Shown: positions 55,455 to 62,632 of the stretch, one piece after another
Layout of the letters: each line of letters starts with the position of its first letter
Numbering within the stretch: position 1 is the stretch's first letter
Origin: Pyrinomonas methylaliphatogenes
GTDB lineage: Bacteria > Acidobacteriota > Blastocatellia > Pyrinomonadales > Pyrinomonadaceae
Assembly (NCBI RefSeq): GCF_000820845.2
Contig: NZ_CBXV010000006.1
Span: 186,001 to 250,000, forward strand
Length of the DNA stretch: 64,000 nt
Direction of reading: 5' to 3'
Position numbers and translations under genes: made by a program
The notes under the pieces: model-generated
Seen by the model: only the letters and a program-made list of their open reading frames with translations
Told to the model about the DNA's origin: nothing
Databases searched by the model: none

Positions 55455-55949
55455 TCAGGTTGATCCGACGAATGCGCTCGCTTCCTCTCCGCTGCCTGAA
55501 CCACCCCTTTGAGGATCTATCTTCACGGAGAAATGAAAGCTCGTCAGCCGCAATCCTTCGCGCTCGTAGAAGCGATGGGCCTCTTTCCGCCACGTCGCCG
55601 AGTCGAGATGCAATTGCTCGCAACCTTCCTTGGCAGCGAACTCTTTCAACCACGCAAGCAGCTTCGCGCCATAACCTTTGGAGCGGCTCTCGGAGCGCGT
55701 CACGAGATCGTCAACGTAGAGGAAACGCCCCCACGGTAAATTCTCGCCGATGCGAAAGCCTGCGACGGCAACTATCTCCCCCGCATCGCGCAACGCGGCT
55801 AACTTGTAACCCGTCGCCTCGAGCTTTCTGATCCGCGAGATGAACTCTTCTTCACTTATGTGGGGCCGGAGCTCTCGCATGACTGGATAACAAGCCGCTA
55901 TTTCCTCATCCGCGACGACTAAACTGATGACTCCATTCTCCTCGCCCAT
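55455..55949 (-). CDS. GNAT-family N-acetyltransferase
   Basis: Transfers an acetyl group from acetyl-CoA to an amine; substrate unknown. The 164 residues show the GNAT pattern: VISLVVADEEIAACYPVMRE, YKLAALRDAGEIVAVAGFRI, the acetyl-CoA loop RSESRSKGYGAKLLAWLKEF and LHLDSATWRKEAHRFYEREG. The C-terminal 20 residues are low complexity (GGSGSGEEASAFV). GGGGAAAG precedes the ATG. It ends 17 bases before the ECF41 promoter of the next unit, so it is probably not part of that regulon. The 187 bases upstream to the next gene hold nothing recognisable. Confidence 0.92.
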   Translation of the reverse strand: MGEENGVISLVVADEEIAACYPVMRELRPHISEEEFISRIRKLEATGYKLAALRDAGEIVAVAGFRIGENLPWGRFLYVDDLVTRSESRSKGYGAKLLAWLKEFAAKEGCEQLHLDSATWRKEAHRFYEREGLRLTSFHFSVKIDPQRGGSGSGEEASAFVGST

Positions 55950-56136
55950 CTTTCCCCTTCCCCGCCCAGCGGTCTTAAAGTCCTTTCAAGATTCACTCTT
56001 CATTTCCCAATATCGGCGTAAGCTGCGCCTTCGCCAGCGTGACGAACCCGGTCGTCCAGATCACCGATCCGCTTTAGCCGCTCCGGTTTGTAACATCCGC
56101 TTTCCGCCGCTACCTCCGCAACCGAGCTTGCCGAAG

Positions 56137-56598
56137 TTACTTTAATCGCTCAGGTTCATAGCTGCCCGGCACGGCCCGAAAACTGATCGCCAACCTGTTC
56201 CAGCCGTTGATTGCCACTACCGCCATCGTCAAATCGATCAACTCTCGCTCGCTGAACTGTCGGCGCACTCGCTCGAAGACGTCATCCGGAACGTGCCCGT
56301 GCGTGATGAGCGTTACGGCTTCGGCCCATTCTAACGCGGCGCGCTCACGCTCCGTGTAAAAGGGGGCCTCGCGCCAAGCATCGAGAAGATAGATGCGTTG
56401 TTCGCTTTCGCCTTTCGCTCTGGCATCTTTGGCGTGCATGTCTATGCAGAAAGCGCACCCGTTGATCTGTGAAACCCGAATCTTAACGAGTTCGAGCAGA
56501 GACCGCTCGAGACCAGATTCGCGCACATATTTTTCGAGCTGACGCATGGCCTGAAGCGCGCCCGGCGCGATTTCATCATATCGTATGCGCGGTTCCAT
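56137..56598 (-). CDS. Carboxymuconolactone decarboxylase/AhpD-like protein
   Basis: Alkylhydroperoxidase-like small protein, usually a peroxide- or electrophile-handling enzyme. The 153 residues carry the active-site pair CxxC with its helix (SQINGCAFCIDMHAKDARAK) and the downstream His and Glu (WAEAVTLITHGHVPDDVFE). This is the standard partner of ECF41 sigma factors, and an exact ECF41 promoter lies 53 bases upstream. GAGGAGATACAT precedes the ATG. It is separated from the sigma unit by the GNAT gene. Confidence 0.94.
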   Translation of the reverse strand: MEPRIRYDEIAPGALQAMRQLEKYVRESGLERSLLELVKIRVSQINGCAFCIDMHAKDARAKGESEQRIYLLDAWREAPFYTERERAALEWAEAVTLITHGHVPDDVFERVRRQFSERELIDLTMAVVAINGWNRLAISFRAVPGSYEPERLK

Positions 56599-56650
56599 AT
56601 GTATCTCCTCTCCCTAAAGATCGATGGAATGCCTTCCGTCACTTAATCAT

Positions 56651-56677
56651 GACGAGGCAGATCGTCTCAGTGTGACA
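56651..56677 (-). promoter_or_regulatory. ECF41 promoter (AhpD-like gene)
   Basis: TGTCACA (56677-56671), 16 bases, CGTC (56654-56651) on the minus strand: a second exact match to the ECF41 consensus, with transcription expected to start about 47 bases before the AhpD-like start codon. Confidence 0.92.
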
Positions 56678-56707
56678 AATCTCGAACCGCCGCCCTCTTC
56701 CGCACCT

Positions 56708-57346
56708 TCACAAAGCCATATGCTCGCCGGTCAAATCTGCCCTGCCACCCGTGCGCGCCATCGCTGCCAATGCTTTCCTCGGACAGATCGCCTCTTTGAT
56801 GTAATCCAATAACGCCGTGCCGACGCTGCGAATGAGCCTCTCCGACTCAGTATCGAGGCAATTTCCCTTCTCGTCGAAGATCTCCTGCACCCGCGCGACT
56901 GAGACGGGATTCGGAAGCACAATCGCGCCAACATGTGAACAGACGCTACGCAGATGCTCCAACGCCTTGATGGCGCCGATTCGACCATAGGCGACTCCTA
57001 ATAGGGATATCGGTTTGCCGGCCAGCGCGCTCGGAAATCCGAGATTTTCGATCGCCAATTTGATGACGCTGCTGAAACTGCCGTGATACTCCGGCGTTGC
57101 GATCACAATGCCAGATGCTTTTTCGACCTCTTCAATGAAGCGTTCCGTGGTCGAGTCTCGACCGGCTTTGCCGGGAAGAGGCAACGCGATCCGATCGAGA
57201 TCGATCTCAATGACCTCAACTCCCGAATGCTTCCGAAGCTCATCGTTCACGATGGCTAAAGCTTTCGAGGTGTAGTTGCCAGGACGCACGCTGCCGCAAA
57301 TGGTAACGATTCGAATATGCGCTGTTTGATCGCTTGAGTCGATCAT
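56708..57346 (-). CDS. NADPH-dependent FMN reductase family protein
   Basis: Flavodoxin-like oxidoreductase that reduces FMN, quinones or related compounds with NAD(P)H. From ATG 57346 (GGGAGG seven bases upstream) it has 212 residues; the frame remains open to 57418 but that stretch contains the promoter. Key parts are HIRIVTICGSVRPGNYTSKA (phosphate-binding loop), DSTTERFIEEVEKASGIVIA, TPEYHGSFSSVIKLAIENLG and KPISLLGVAYGRIGAIKALE. The C-terminus is extended by an Ala/Arg-rich tail. An operator-like perfect palindrome overlaps its promoter, which implies control by a dedicated repressor not seen in this window. Confidence 0.92.
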   Translation of the reverse strand: MIDSSDQTAHIRIVTICGSVRPGNYTSKALAIVNDELRKHSGVEVIEIDLDRIALPLPGKAGRDSTTERFIEEVEKASGIVIATPEYHGSFSSVIKLAIENLGFPSALAGKPISLLGVAYGRIGAIKALEHLRSVCSHVGAIVLPNPVSVARVQEIFDEKGNCLDTESERLIRSVGTALLDYIKEAICPRKALAAMARTGGRADLTGEHMAL

Positions 57347-57383
57347 ATCACAACCTCCCGAGTCGATTATGATCAAAAACCGG

Positions 57384-57418
57384 ATTGTAACATTACATGT
57401 TACAATTTCTTTTGTCAA
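57384..57418 (-). promoter_or_regulatory. Sigma-70 promoter overlapped by a perfect palindromic operator
   Basis: On the minus strand TTGACA (57418-57413), 17 bases, TAATGT (57395-57390) is a near-ideal promoter for the FMN-reductase gene. The palindrome ATTGTAACAT-TAC-ATGTTACAAT (57384-57406, ten-base arms) covers the minus-10 box and part of the spacer. Such placement is typical of repressor operators of the MarR, TetR or HxlR families; which one cannot be told. Confidence 0.85.
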
Positions 57419-57794
57419 TAGCTTACCGCCAATTTATAATCAACGGCGCGAGCCGTCTCGGGAAGATCGCCGCATTCATCGGAAGCGATCTGCATCGAAT
57501 TTCGAAACGGGTGGCAACTCTCAGGCGCTCTATACCTCTACTTTCCGGGACGTTTCATGTCTTGCGCGCTATGATTCTCCGCCAGTTTGGGATCGAGCGT
57601 CGCAGTTATGAACTCATCCCCGCCGATACGAAAAAGAGTCCTCTTCACCAAACTTTCAAAACCGCCCTCATTGTGCCCCTCATCAATGTTGGGCGATTAT
57701 GGCTAGGAGTCAGCTCAAAGATAGCCAAGGCTGAAGGGGAATCTGGCCGGAAAAGGTATTTAAGCTTCTACTCTTTAGGAACAAGTCAGTAGTT
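57419..57794. other. Intergenic region between FMN-reductase promoter and DUF4188 gene
   Basis: 376 bases with no supported gene. An open frame runs rightward but starts within the palindrome and resembles nothing known. Around 57727-57772 the sequence resembles a stretch at about 34340-34385 (shared GGCCG, AAAAG, TTTAAGC and TTCTA in the same order). Confidence 0.45.
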
Positions 57795-58337
57795 CTACTC
57801 CGATCCTCTGGCCTTACCGTAGATATCATCCTCCTTAACCGGCACTTCGATTTGCGCCTGCCCACCCAACTTCAAGCGATCGCGCGCCGTGAACATCCCA
57901 CCGCGCGCCGATTGCAAGGGAGCAAAGTGCATGAAGCCGATCGGGACTGTCAGGTCATCGTAGATGGCTTCCATGCCGCCTCGCTTGAAATATGTCTCAT
58001 GCCAGAAGCCGGTGCCACCTGAATCGCGCAAAAACTCCCGCCACCACGCTTGATGCGGGAGCGATCGCGCCCACCGCTCAAGCGATTCGAAATCTCGCCA
58101 GTATTGCCTCATCCCGAAGTGCGGCGGAAAGAACGAGAAGATCATGTCCTCGTGCAAAAGGAGTCCATCCGGGCGTTCGGCGACCGCTTCTCGAATCTTT
58201 CGGCCAAAACTTAACAACGTCCGCACTCCTTTGAGTCGGTTGACTCTCATCCCAAGATAGATCACCACGAGATCCGGATAACCGGAAAGATCGACCGTTT
58301 GTCGTGCCACTCGACTCTTCGTGTCACTCAATCTCAT
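57795..58337 (-). CDS. DUF4188 family protein
   Basis: A 180-residue protein of a heme/monooxygenase-like family annotated as DUF4188; biochemical role not established. The pattern is LVVIYLGMRVNRLKGVRTLL, LLHEDMIFSFFPPHFGMRQY, WRDFESLERWARSLPHQAWW and GTGFWHETYFKRGGMEAIYD, VPIGFMHFAPLQSARGGMFT. It is soluble with many aromatic residues. GAGGAGG lies five bases before the ATG. The region upstream preserves what may be the end of an older hydrolase gene in another frame. Confidence 0.85.
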   Translation of the reverse strand: MRLSDTKSRVARQTVDLSGYPDLVVIYLGMRVNRLKGVRTLLSFGRKIREAVAERPDGLLLHEDMIFSFFPPHFGMRQYWRDFESLERWARSLPHQAWWREFLRDSGGTGFWHETYFKRGGMEAIYDDLTVPIGFMHFAPLQSARGGMFTARDRLKLGGQAQIEVPVKEDDIYGKARGSE

Positions 58338-58428
58338 CTCGCCTCCTCAGATAACGCGCGATCAATTCTGCCACTGCATCAGGTCGCTCTTCAGACCAAT
58401 AATGCTTGGCTTGCCTTGCGCCAGCGAT
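58324..58428 (-). pseudogene. Possible remnant of an alpha/beta-hydrolase C-terminus
   Basis: A short open stretch of 34 codons between stops reads AGARQAKHYWSEERPDAVAE followed by LIARYLRRR, which resembles the end of alpha/beta hydrolases (His before a [E/P]ERP..V...I..FL helix). It has no start codon and nothing recognisable precedes it, so if real it is a fragment. It overlaps the DUF4188 start by 14 bases. Confidence 0.3.
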
Positions 58429-58925
58429 CTAGCAGGTAAACATTAACCGGAAGATCGCAGTCACAGAACCGCCACAGATGAAAGGTGGCATCTTTTCGCC
58501 CCTGCGCGGGATGTACGAAGCTCAGTCCGAGCGAAGGTGGGTGATCTGCTGCGATCGTGCAGTTAAGGCTCATTTGTTTACCTGATAGCGTTACGGCGAG
58601 CGTGGCTTTTTATCGCGCTATTTAAACAAGGCAATCTCGCCGTGCCGACCGAGCGCTTCGCTTTCGGGTGATAACTCTTTGCGCCGCCTCGAACGCTTCG
58701 GGCAAGTCATGCTGAGATGCCTGTCGCGCTCGCGATGGGTTCATGCTGAACCGCTTCCCGAATGTGTCAATGAGAGAGCAGCCGCGCTCGGAGTTGCTGC
58801 GCCACTCCGAGTCAATGATCGTCCGCCGCGTTTCATATAATCTCCCGTGGATTCCATCAATATTCTCTCAAGAACATGTGCTCCGATTCCAGCTTCGTCG
58901 CGGCTTCATACCACACGGCGAAGCG
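58429..58925. other. Gene-free stretch left of the cassette array
   Basis: About 500 bases with only short open frames that match nothing I recognise. GC content and frame structure vary, as in decayed sequence. It lies between the hydrolase remnant and the degenerate attC-like element. Confidence 0.5.
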
Positions 58926-59010
58926 GCCGAACGGCCAAGCTCAGCCATCCGCCGGAGCGCTAGCGGGAGGCGAGTCGGCTGCAGCGGGTGTGAGGCGGCT
59001 TCTTCATTGT
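58926..59010 (-). other. Degenerate attC-like element
   Basis: GCCGAAC at 58926-58932 followed by GCTCA-containing sequence resembles the left arm of the sites at 60270 and 60874, and it sits where the fourth cassette's attC is expected. The opposite core box is not recognisable. Low confidence. Confidence 0.25.
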
Positions 59011-59053
59011 ATGGACAACCTCTCCAGATAGTCCCAACAAGTACGCCTATCGC

Positions 59054-59281
59054 TTAGCTTCCCATCGCCATCAACACTTGCTTTACTCTCTCTGGCAGTT
59101 CCACGGGTACAAACATGGACGCCGGATAAAGATACCCATCTGGCTCCGATAAATCCTCATCCACGATGCGAATCATATCGTGCGCCTCCGCTTCGGGATC
59201 TGGCAGTCTACGGTACACTTTCCCGACAATCAGGCTTGCCGGATTGCCCTCATTGTTGATGCAGATTACAAATTCGCTCAT
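59054..59281 (-). CDS. Small hypothetical protein, 75 residues
   Basis: Not recognised by function. The protein starts MSEFVICINNEGNPASLIVG and continues KVYRRLPDPEAEAHDMIRIV, DEDLSEPDGYLYPASMFVPV; acidic, beta-rich, no membrane segment. Proteins of this general type (a short beta-hairpin start followed by an acidic segment) occur widely as orphan small genes. It overlaps the upstream small gene by four bases (ATGA), so the two are cotranslated within one cassette. Confidence 0.7.
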   Translation of the reverse strand: MSEFVICINNEGNPASLIVGKVYRRLPDPEAEAHDMIRIVDEDLSEPDGYLYPASMFVPVELPERVKQVLMAMGS

Positions 59282-59517
59282 CGGATCACCCTCTTGATCT
59301 TGAAATCCTTACGGCCTATGCCGTGAGCTTCATACCAGTGAACCTCGGCCTCACATATTGTACCATCCGCCAGTTCTACAGTGGCTATGCCTTTCATCTT
59401 CCGCCATCGTCCCCGGCCGTAAGTGCGCTCCAGATAGCGTCGGATGTACACACCTCGGCCCGATGCAATGGTCTCGATGTCTCTGATTTCGCCGATAATC
59501 TTGAATCTTGGGTTCAT
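59278..59517 (-). CDS. Small hypothetical protein, 79 residues
   Basis: Not recognised by function. The sequence is basic: MNPRFKIIGEIRDIETIASG, RGVYIRRYLERTYGRGRWRK, GIATVELADGTICEAEVHWY, EAHGIGRKDFKIKRVIR. It resembles small DNA- or toxin-associated proteins in charge pattern, but no motif is decisive. It overlaps the next gene by ATGA; a basic protein followed by an acidic one in tight overlap is the layout of many toxin-antitoxin pairs, which cannot be confirmed here. The start lies 92 bases after the attC of the previous cassette. Confidence 0.7.
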   Translation of the reverse strand: MNPRFKIIGEIRDIETIASGRGVYIRRYLERTYGRGRWRKMKGIATVELADGTICEAEVHWYEAHGIGRKDFKIKRVIR

Positions 59518-59608
59518 CCATCATACTCATGTGCCGATTGGGGTCAGACTTGCTCTTTGCTTGTGCTCTTCAATGGGTGACGCACCCTCTTCGACCACTG
59601 GCGCGTCC

Positions 59609-59695
59609 GCCTAACGTCCAGATTCACCGGCGCTGCGCGAGCAACTGAGATCAACCGCACACGCTCCGCTGCATCCGGTGCAATCCTAGTTCGGC
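59609..59695 (-). other. attC-like recombination site 1
   Basis: 87 bases. Outer boxes GCCTAAC (59609-59615) and GTTCGGC (59689-59695) pair at six of seven positions. Inner arms GATTCACCGG (59621-59630) and CCGGTG-C-AATC (59675-59685) pair perfectly apart from one bulged base, the extrahelical base expected of attC. On the minus strand the 3' box is GTTAGGC, a perfect GTTRRRY core. The stop codon of the membrane-protein gene lies inside the site. Confidence 0.8.
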
Positions 59696-60234
59696 CGCTG
59701 TTGCGGTAGCAGCAGACCGAGCGTGACCATTGCCATTGCGAGAACGAACATCGCCCCGAGTACCCAGCTAAGCCAGCGCCGATCGGGATTCCGAACCCAC
59801 ACATACAGCACGCTCGAGAGCAGAAGCGATTGCACGAGTACCTCCGGGAGTCCTCGGACTTGCGCCGGCCACGGAACCCGCGTGTAGACCAACCCTTCGA
59901 CCGACGCCGGTGCCGGACCGAATGTCGAGAAGACACCGATCGCCACCAGAATCCACCACATCGCGAGCCACCCGCGATCCTGCAAAAACAGCCGCTCGCG
60001 CAGGATGAAGAACACGCTCGCGAATAGCATCCCTCGCAACGGTTGAAACAGCGGCCCGGCCATTACCCACCGGTCGCCGATCGGGCGCATGAAGCACGAC
60101 AGCTCAGGAAGCGCGAAGAGGTCTTTGTACCCGAGCACGGCCGCCGCGATGGCACCGACGACAATGTAAGTGAGCGTGTGAACCACGACCGTGCGAGCGG
60201 CGAGTGACCGAAAGCTCAGGTTCTCAGTCTGCAC
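59686..60234 (-). CDS. Five-helix membrane protein of a gene cassette
   Basis: Unknown function. From the GTG at 60234 (GGGAGG four bases upstream) it has 182 residues; an upstream GTG at 60282 lies inside the previous attC site and is unlikely. About five hydrophobic helices are seen: VVVHTLTYIVVGAIAAAVLG, LFQPLRGMLFASVFFIL, WLAMWWILVAIGVFSTFG, VLVQSLLLSSVLYVWV, LSWVLGAMFVLAMAMVTLGL. The stop codon is within an attC site, as usual for cassette genes. No family recognised. Confidence 0.75.
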   Translation of the reverse strand: MQTENLSFRSLAARTVVVHTLTYIVVGAIAAAVLGYKDLFALPELSCFMRPIGDRWVMAGPLFQPLRGMLFASVFFILRERLFLQDRGWLAMWWILVAIGVFSTFGPAPASVEGLVYTRVPWPAQVRGLPEVLVQSLLLSSVLYVWVRNPDRRWLSWVLGAMFVLAMAMVTLGLLLPQQRPN

Positions 60235-60269
60235 ACTGCCTCCCAAGTATGCCGCGCTCAAGGCGGACC

Positions 60270-60357
60270 GCCGAACGCTCACGATAACCAGCGCGCAGGC
60301 TTTTTGCGGGATAAAGAGTACGCTCGCTGGCGCGTCCGGTTCATCGTATTGTTCGAT
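60270..60357 (-). other. attC-like recombination site 2
   Basis: 88 bases. Outer boxes GCCGAAC (60270-60276) and GTTCGAT (60351-60357). Inner arms ACGATAACC (60281-60289) and GGTT-C-ATCGT (60338-60347) pair perfectly with a single bulged base at the same place as in site 1. The central part shares ATAAAGAGTACGCTC (60311-60325) with site 3. It follows the broken GAF gene on the minus strand. Confidence 0.78.
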
Positions 60358-60393
60358 AGCGCCCCTCGCCTGTCAACAGACCTCGCTACTCCT

Positions 60394-60850
60394 TCACTGC
60401 CATAACCCCAGCAATGCACGGGCACATGCCTCTAGCTCCGCTTGATCCTCAGCAGTAAACGCCACCTTTTGCTCGCTCTCAACATCGAGCGTCCCAAGCA
60501 CACGATTACTCCGCAGCTCGATCACCGGCACGATGATCTCCGATTGGGTACTACCGAAGGCTGTCAGGTATCGGGGGATTTTTCGTGACGTCATTGGAGA
60601 CGACGGTGCTTCTCGATGCCACCGCTTGGCCACTTAATCCCTGCGTTACGGGAAAGCGCGGGTAAGCCGTTGCTCCGATCCTGCTCCAGGCGATGACGGC
60701 GATCTCCTCATCATTGACATCATAGATGCCGACCCAACGGTAGTTGTCAGCGGCACGGATCATTTCGGCAATGCGTTGCGCTTTGGTGATGCGATCAATC
60801 GGTAGATGGATGGTCTCTGTGATCTACTGCCTGATGTGATCGGTATTCAC
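60394..60850 (-). pseudogene. Broken GAF-domain gene in a cassette
   Basis: From a GTG at 60850 (AAAGGAGAT upstream) the frame reads VNTDHIRQ, then an in-frame TAG, and continues ITETIHLPIDRITKAQRIAE, MIRAADNYRWVGIYDVNDEE, GLSGQAVASRSTVVSNDVTK. At a run of five Cs (60573-60577) the frame is lost; one C fewer restores PRYLTAFGSTQSEIIVPVIE, then VLGTLDVESEQKVAFTAEDQ to the stop at 60394. The intact product would be a GAF protein near 150 residues, similar to free-methionine-R-sulfoxide reductase-like sensors. With both a stop and a frameshift it is likely inactive, though homopolymer sequencing error could explain the second. Confidence 0.8.
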
Positions 60851-60873
60851 CTAATCTCCTTTACACGAAAGCC

Positions 60874-60957
60874 ACCGAACGCTCACACTCGGCGCGCCGG
60901 GCCGCTGAATATAAAGAGTACGCTCATCGGCGTGTCCGGTTGAATGTGTTGTTGGGT
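60874..60957 (-). other. attC-like recombination site 3
   Basis: 84 bases. On the minus strand the outer boxes are ACCCAAC (5', a perfect RYYYAAC) and GTTCGGT (3'). Inner arms are less regular than in sites 1 and 2 (ACACTC with GAATGT, separated by a small bulge). It carries the same central ATAAAGAGTACGCTC (60911-60925) as site 2 and starts 11 bases after the SnoaL-like stop codon. Confidence 0.7.
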
Positions 60958-60967
60958 GGCCCCTCCG

Positions 60968-61435
60968 CTATCCATTCGATCTAACCGCCTCCTGATATGC
61001 TGCCAGCAACTCTGCGTCATCTATCGAACCATGATGATGCACCTGCCGCCATTCTCCTTCTATTCGCCGGAAGACCCTGGTTGTCCTAATCGCTATCTTC
61101 AACACTCGATCGCCTGTTCGATACTCACCTCGTTCTCTGCCCACTACATAGAAGATCTCCCCTGCTTCATGATAGCTGTAGTCGTAGAACTCAAACCAAT
61201 ATGGCTGAGGACTGGGGAAGACGCGCTCGTAGACGGCTCTGATCTCCTCCCAGCCGCGCTTAATGCCGCCGACAGGGTTATCCATTACCGCTTCGTCCGT
61301 TTGCGCCCAATTACTCGCCATCTTCTGCATGTCCCTGGTATTGAGAGCTTCATAGAACTCAGACAGTGCCTTCGTGGGGGCTGATAGGAGACTCTTCTCT
61401 TCTTTTCCAGTGATAGTTTTTTGTTCAAGCTGCAT
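60968..61435 (-). CDS. SnoaL/NTF2-like protein of a gene cassette
   Basis: A 155-residue protein of the ketosteroid-isomerase-like NTF2 fold, likely binding or acting on a small hydrophobic molecule. The pattern is clear: ALSEFYEALNTRDMQKMASN, WAQTDEAVMDNPVGGIKRGW, EEIRAVYERVFPSPQPYWFE, RTTRVFRRIEGEWRQVHHHG. No signal peptide. A site-3 attC follows the stop codon by a few bases, marking it as a cassette gene. The ATG at 61435 has GAGG about ten bases upstream. Confidence 0.88.
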   Translation of the reverse strand: MQLEQKTITGKEEKSLLSAPTKALSEFYEALNTRDMQKMASNWAQTDEAVMDNPVGGIKRGWEEIRAVYERVFPSPQPYWFEFYDYSYHEAGEIFYVVGRERGEYRTGDRVLKIAIRTTRVFRRIEGEWRQVHHHGSIDDAELLAAYQEAVRSNG

Positions 61436-61810
61436 TACAGTAAAACCTCACTCCAAACAAGATGGAACTGTACATACTTGGACGAATATCGCCAAGCGGC
61501 GTGCGTACCAGCACGAAGAAACGTTCCGGTTTAGCGGCGGCGCGCAATACTATCTGCTGCAACCGGTTGCTAATTTTCACTCCCCGAATGCGCGCCACGA
61601 TGCCTCTGTGCTCGGGAAAACGAACAAGCAACTTCACCCTCTCACGACACACAAGCCCGCTGTTCTGAACAAGAGCTGGAAGACAAAGGAGGTACGGGCG
61701 AAAACCGCATCTCTCACGACACGCAAGCTCGCCGCTCTGAACAAGAGCAGCCAGCGCCCCTGATTCGGACAACGCTCCTGGATGAGGCGGGGCAGCGTCT
61801 TTGCCGCTCA
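61436..61810. repeat. Intergenic region with an imperfect 38-base direct repeat
   Basis: Positions 61639-61676 and 61711-61748 agree at 34 of 38 bases (both start CTCTCACGACAC and end CTGAACAAGAGC). No gene is supported; a leftward open frame here reads through the repeats and resembles nothing. The region separates the cassette cluster from the methyltransferase gene. Confidence 0.7.
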
Positions 61811-62632
61811 TCATGCTTCTATTTTCTTTCCCACAAACAGAAAGTGATCGCTGTGGCCAAGGCCTTCGGGCGTCGCTCCCGTTCGCTCCACCAGATCGAG
61901 CCACGCTTCGCGCTCATCCGCCGAAAGCTCATTCAACTTCGCCTGCCACACGGTCGTGAATGATTCTGTGCCTACCAGAGCCTGCTCCTCGAAGCGTTCC
62001 GTCAGCAGCGATCGGAACTCCTCCACGGTCGTCAGATGTGCATACCCGATCGGCGCAGCGCGCTCGGGATCGAGCTTTCCAGCCTGCAAATACTCTTCGT
62101 GAAACGCCTGTCGCTTGACGCCCTCCTTCGGGTTCTCGCAGAAAAGATCGCGCAAGTACGCCAACCGATTGATCCCTGCGGCGAACAAGATGCCCCCCTC
62201 TTTCAACACACGATGCGCTTCGTTGACCGCCTGTCGTCGCGCAGGTAATTCTCGAAGATGATAGAGCGGTCCGAGCATGAGAACCGCATCGCAGCTCTCA
62301 TTGCCGAGGCAACCTAGATCGGTCGCTGATGTTTGAACAACGGCTCTGATCCTGTGGCCGAGCTCTGCTCGCTCCAAACGCTCGCGCGCTGCATCGAGCA
62401 ATCTTGCGCTCACATCGATGAGATAAATGCTGCACCCTCTCTTCGCCAGAAAAGCCGCATAGTGACCGGCGCCAGATCCAATATCAACTACAACGGCCTC
62501 CTTCGGGATATATCGATCCAAGTAACGGCAGGTAATGGCATATTCTACCGGGCAATGTTTCTCCAGCCGTTCCAGTTCAAACTGAAACGCGGCATTATCG
62601 TAGTGTTCAGCTACATTTTGTTCGGTGTACAT
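61811..62632 (-). CDS. SAM-dependent methyltransferase (class I)
   Basis: A 273-residue methyltransferase; acceptor unknown. The SAM motif is VVVDIGSGAGHYAAFLAKRG, then LIDVSARLLDAARERL, and the post-I block CDAVLMLGPLYHLRELPARR with the conserved YHL. The C-terminal half includes LKEGGILFAAGINRLAYLRD, VGTESFTTVWQAKLNELSAD and GLGHSDHFLFVGKK. Such proteins act on small molecules in resistance or secondary metabolism. ATG at 62632; ribosome site weak. It lies between the cassette cluster and the DinB genes on the same strand. Confidence 0.9.
   Translation of the reverse strand: MYTEQNVAEHYDNAAFQFELERLEKHCPVEYAITCRYLDRYIPKEAVVVDIGSGAGHYAAFLAKRGCSIYLIDVSARLLDAARERLERAELGHRIRAVVQTSATDLGCLGNESCDAVLMLGPLYHLRELPARRQAVNEAHRVLKEGGILFAAGINRLAYLRDLFCENPKEGVKRQAFHEEYLQAGKLDPERAAPIGYAHLTTVEEFRSLLTERFEEQALVGTESFTTVWQAKLNELSADEREAWLDLVERTGATPEGLGHSDHFLFVGKKIEA

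Larger units (their letters stand above)
58926..61435 (-). mobile_element. Integron gene-cassette cluster without a visible integrase (CALIN-like)
   Basis: Four small gene units are read leftward. Three are followed directly by an 84-88 base attC-like site (59609-59695, 60270-60357, 60874-60957) in the same orientation; a fourth, degenerate site may lie at 58926. Cassette contents: SnoaL-like gene; broken GAF gene; membrane protein; two overlapping small genes. No integrase or attI is seen within the window. The right boundary is uncertain, because no attC was found between 61435 and 61811. Confidence 0.65.

Noticed and set aside
57397-57792. Rightward open frame of 131 codons after the palindrome
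   Set aside because: It starts inside the operator, has no ribosome site and resembles no protein family; treated as non-coding.
61639-61748. Possible CRISPR or further attC site
   Set aside because: Two imperfect copies only, no GTTRRRY/RYYYAAC boxes and no paired arms.
61425-61904. Leftward open frame of 159 codons spanning the 38-base repeats
   Set aside because: Overlaps the methyltransferase end, is built partly from the direct repeats and has no recognisable domain.
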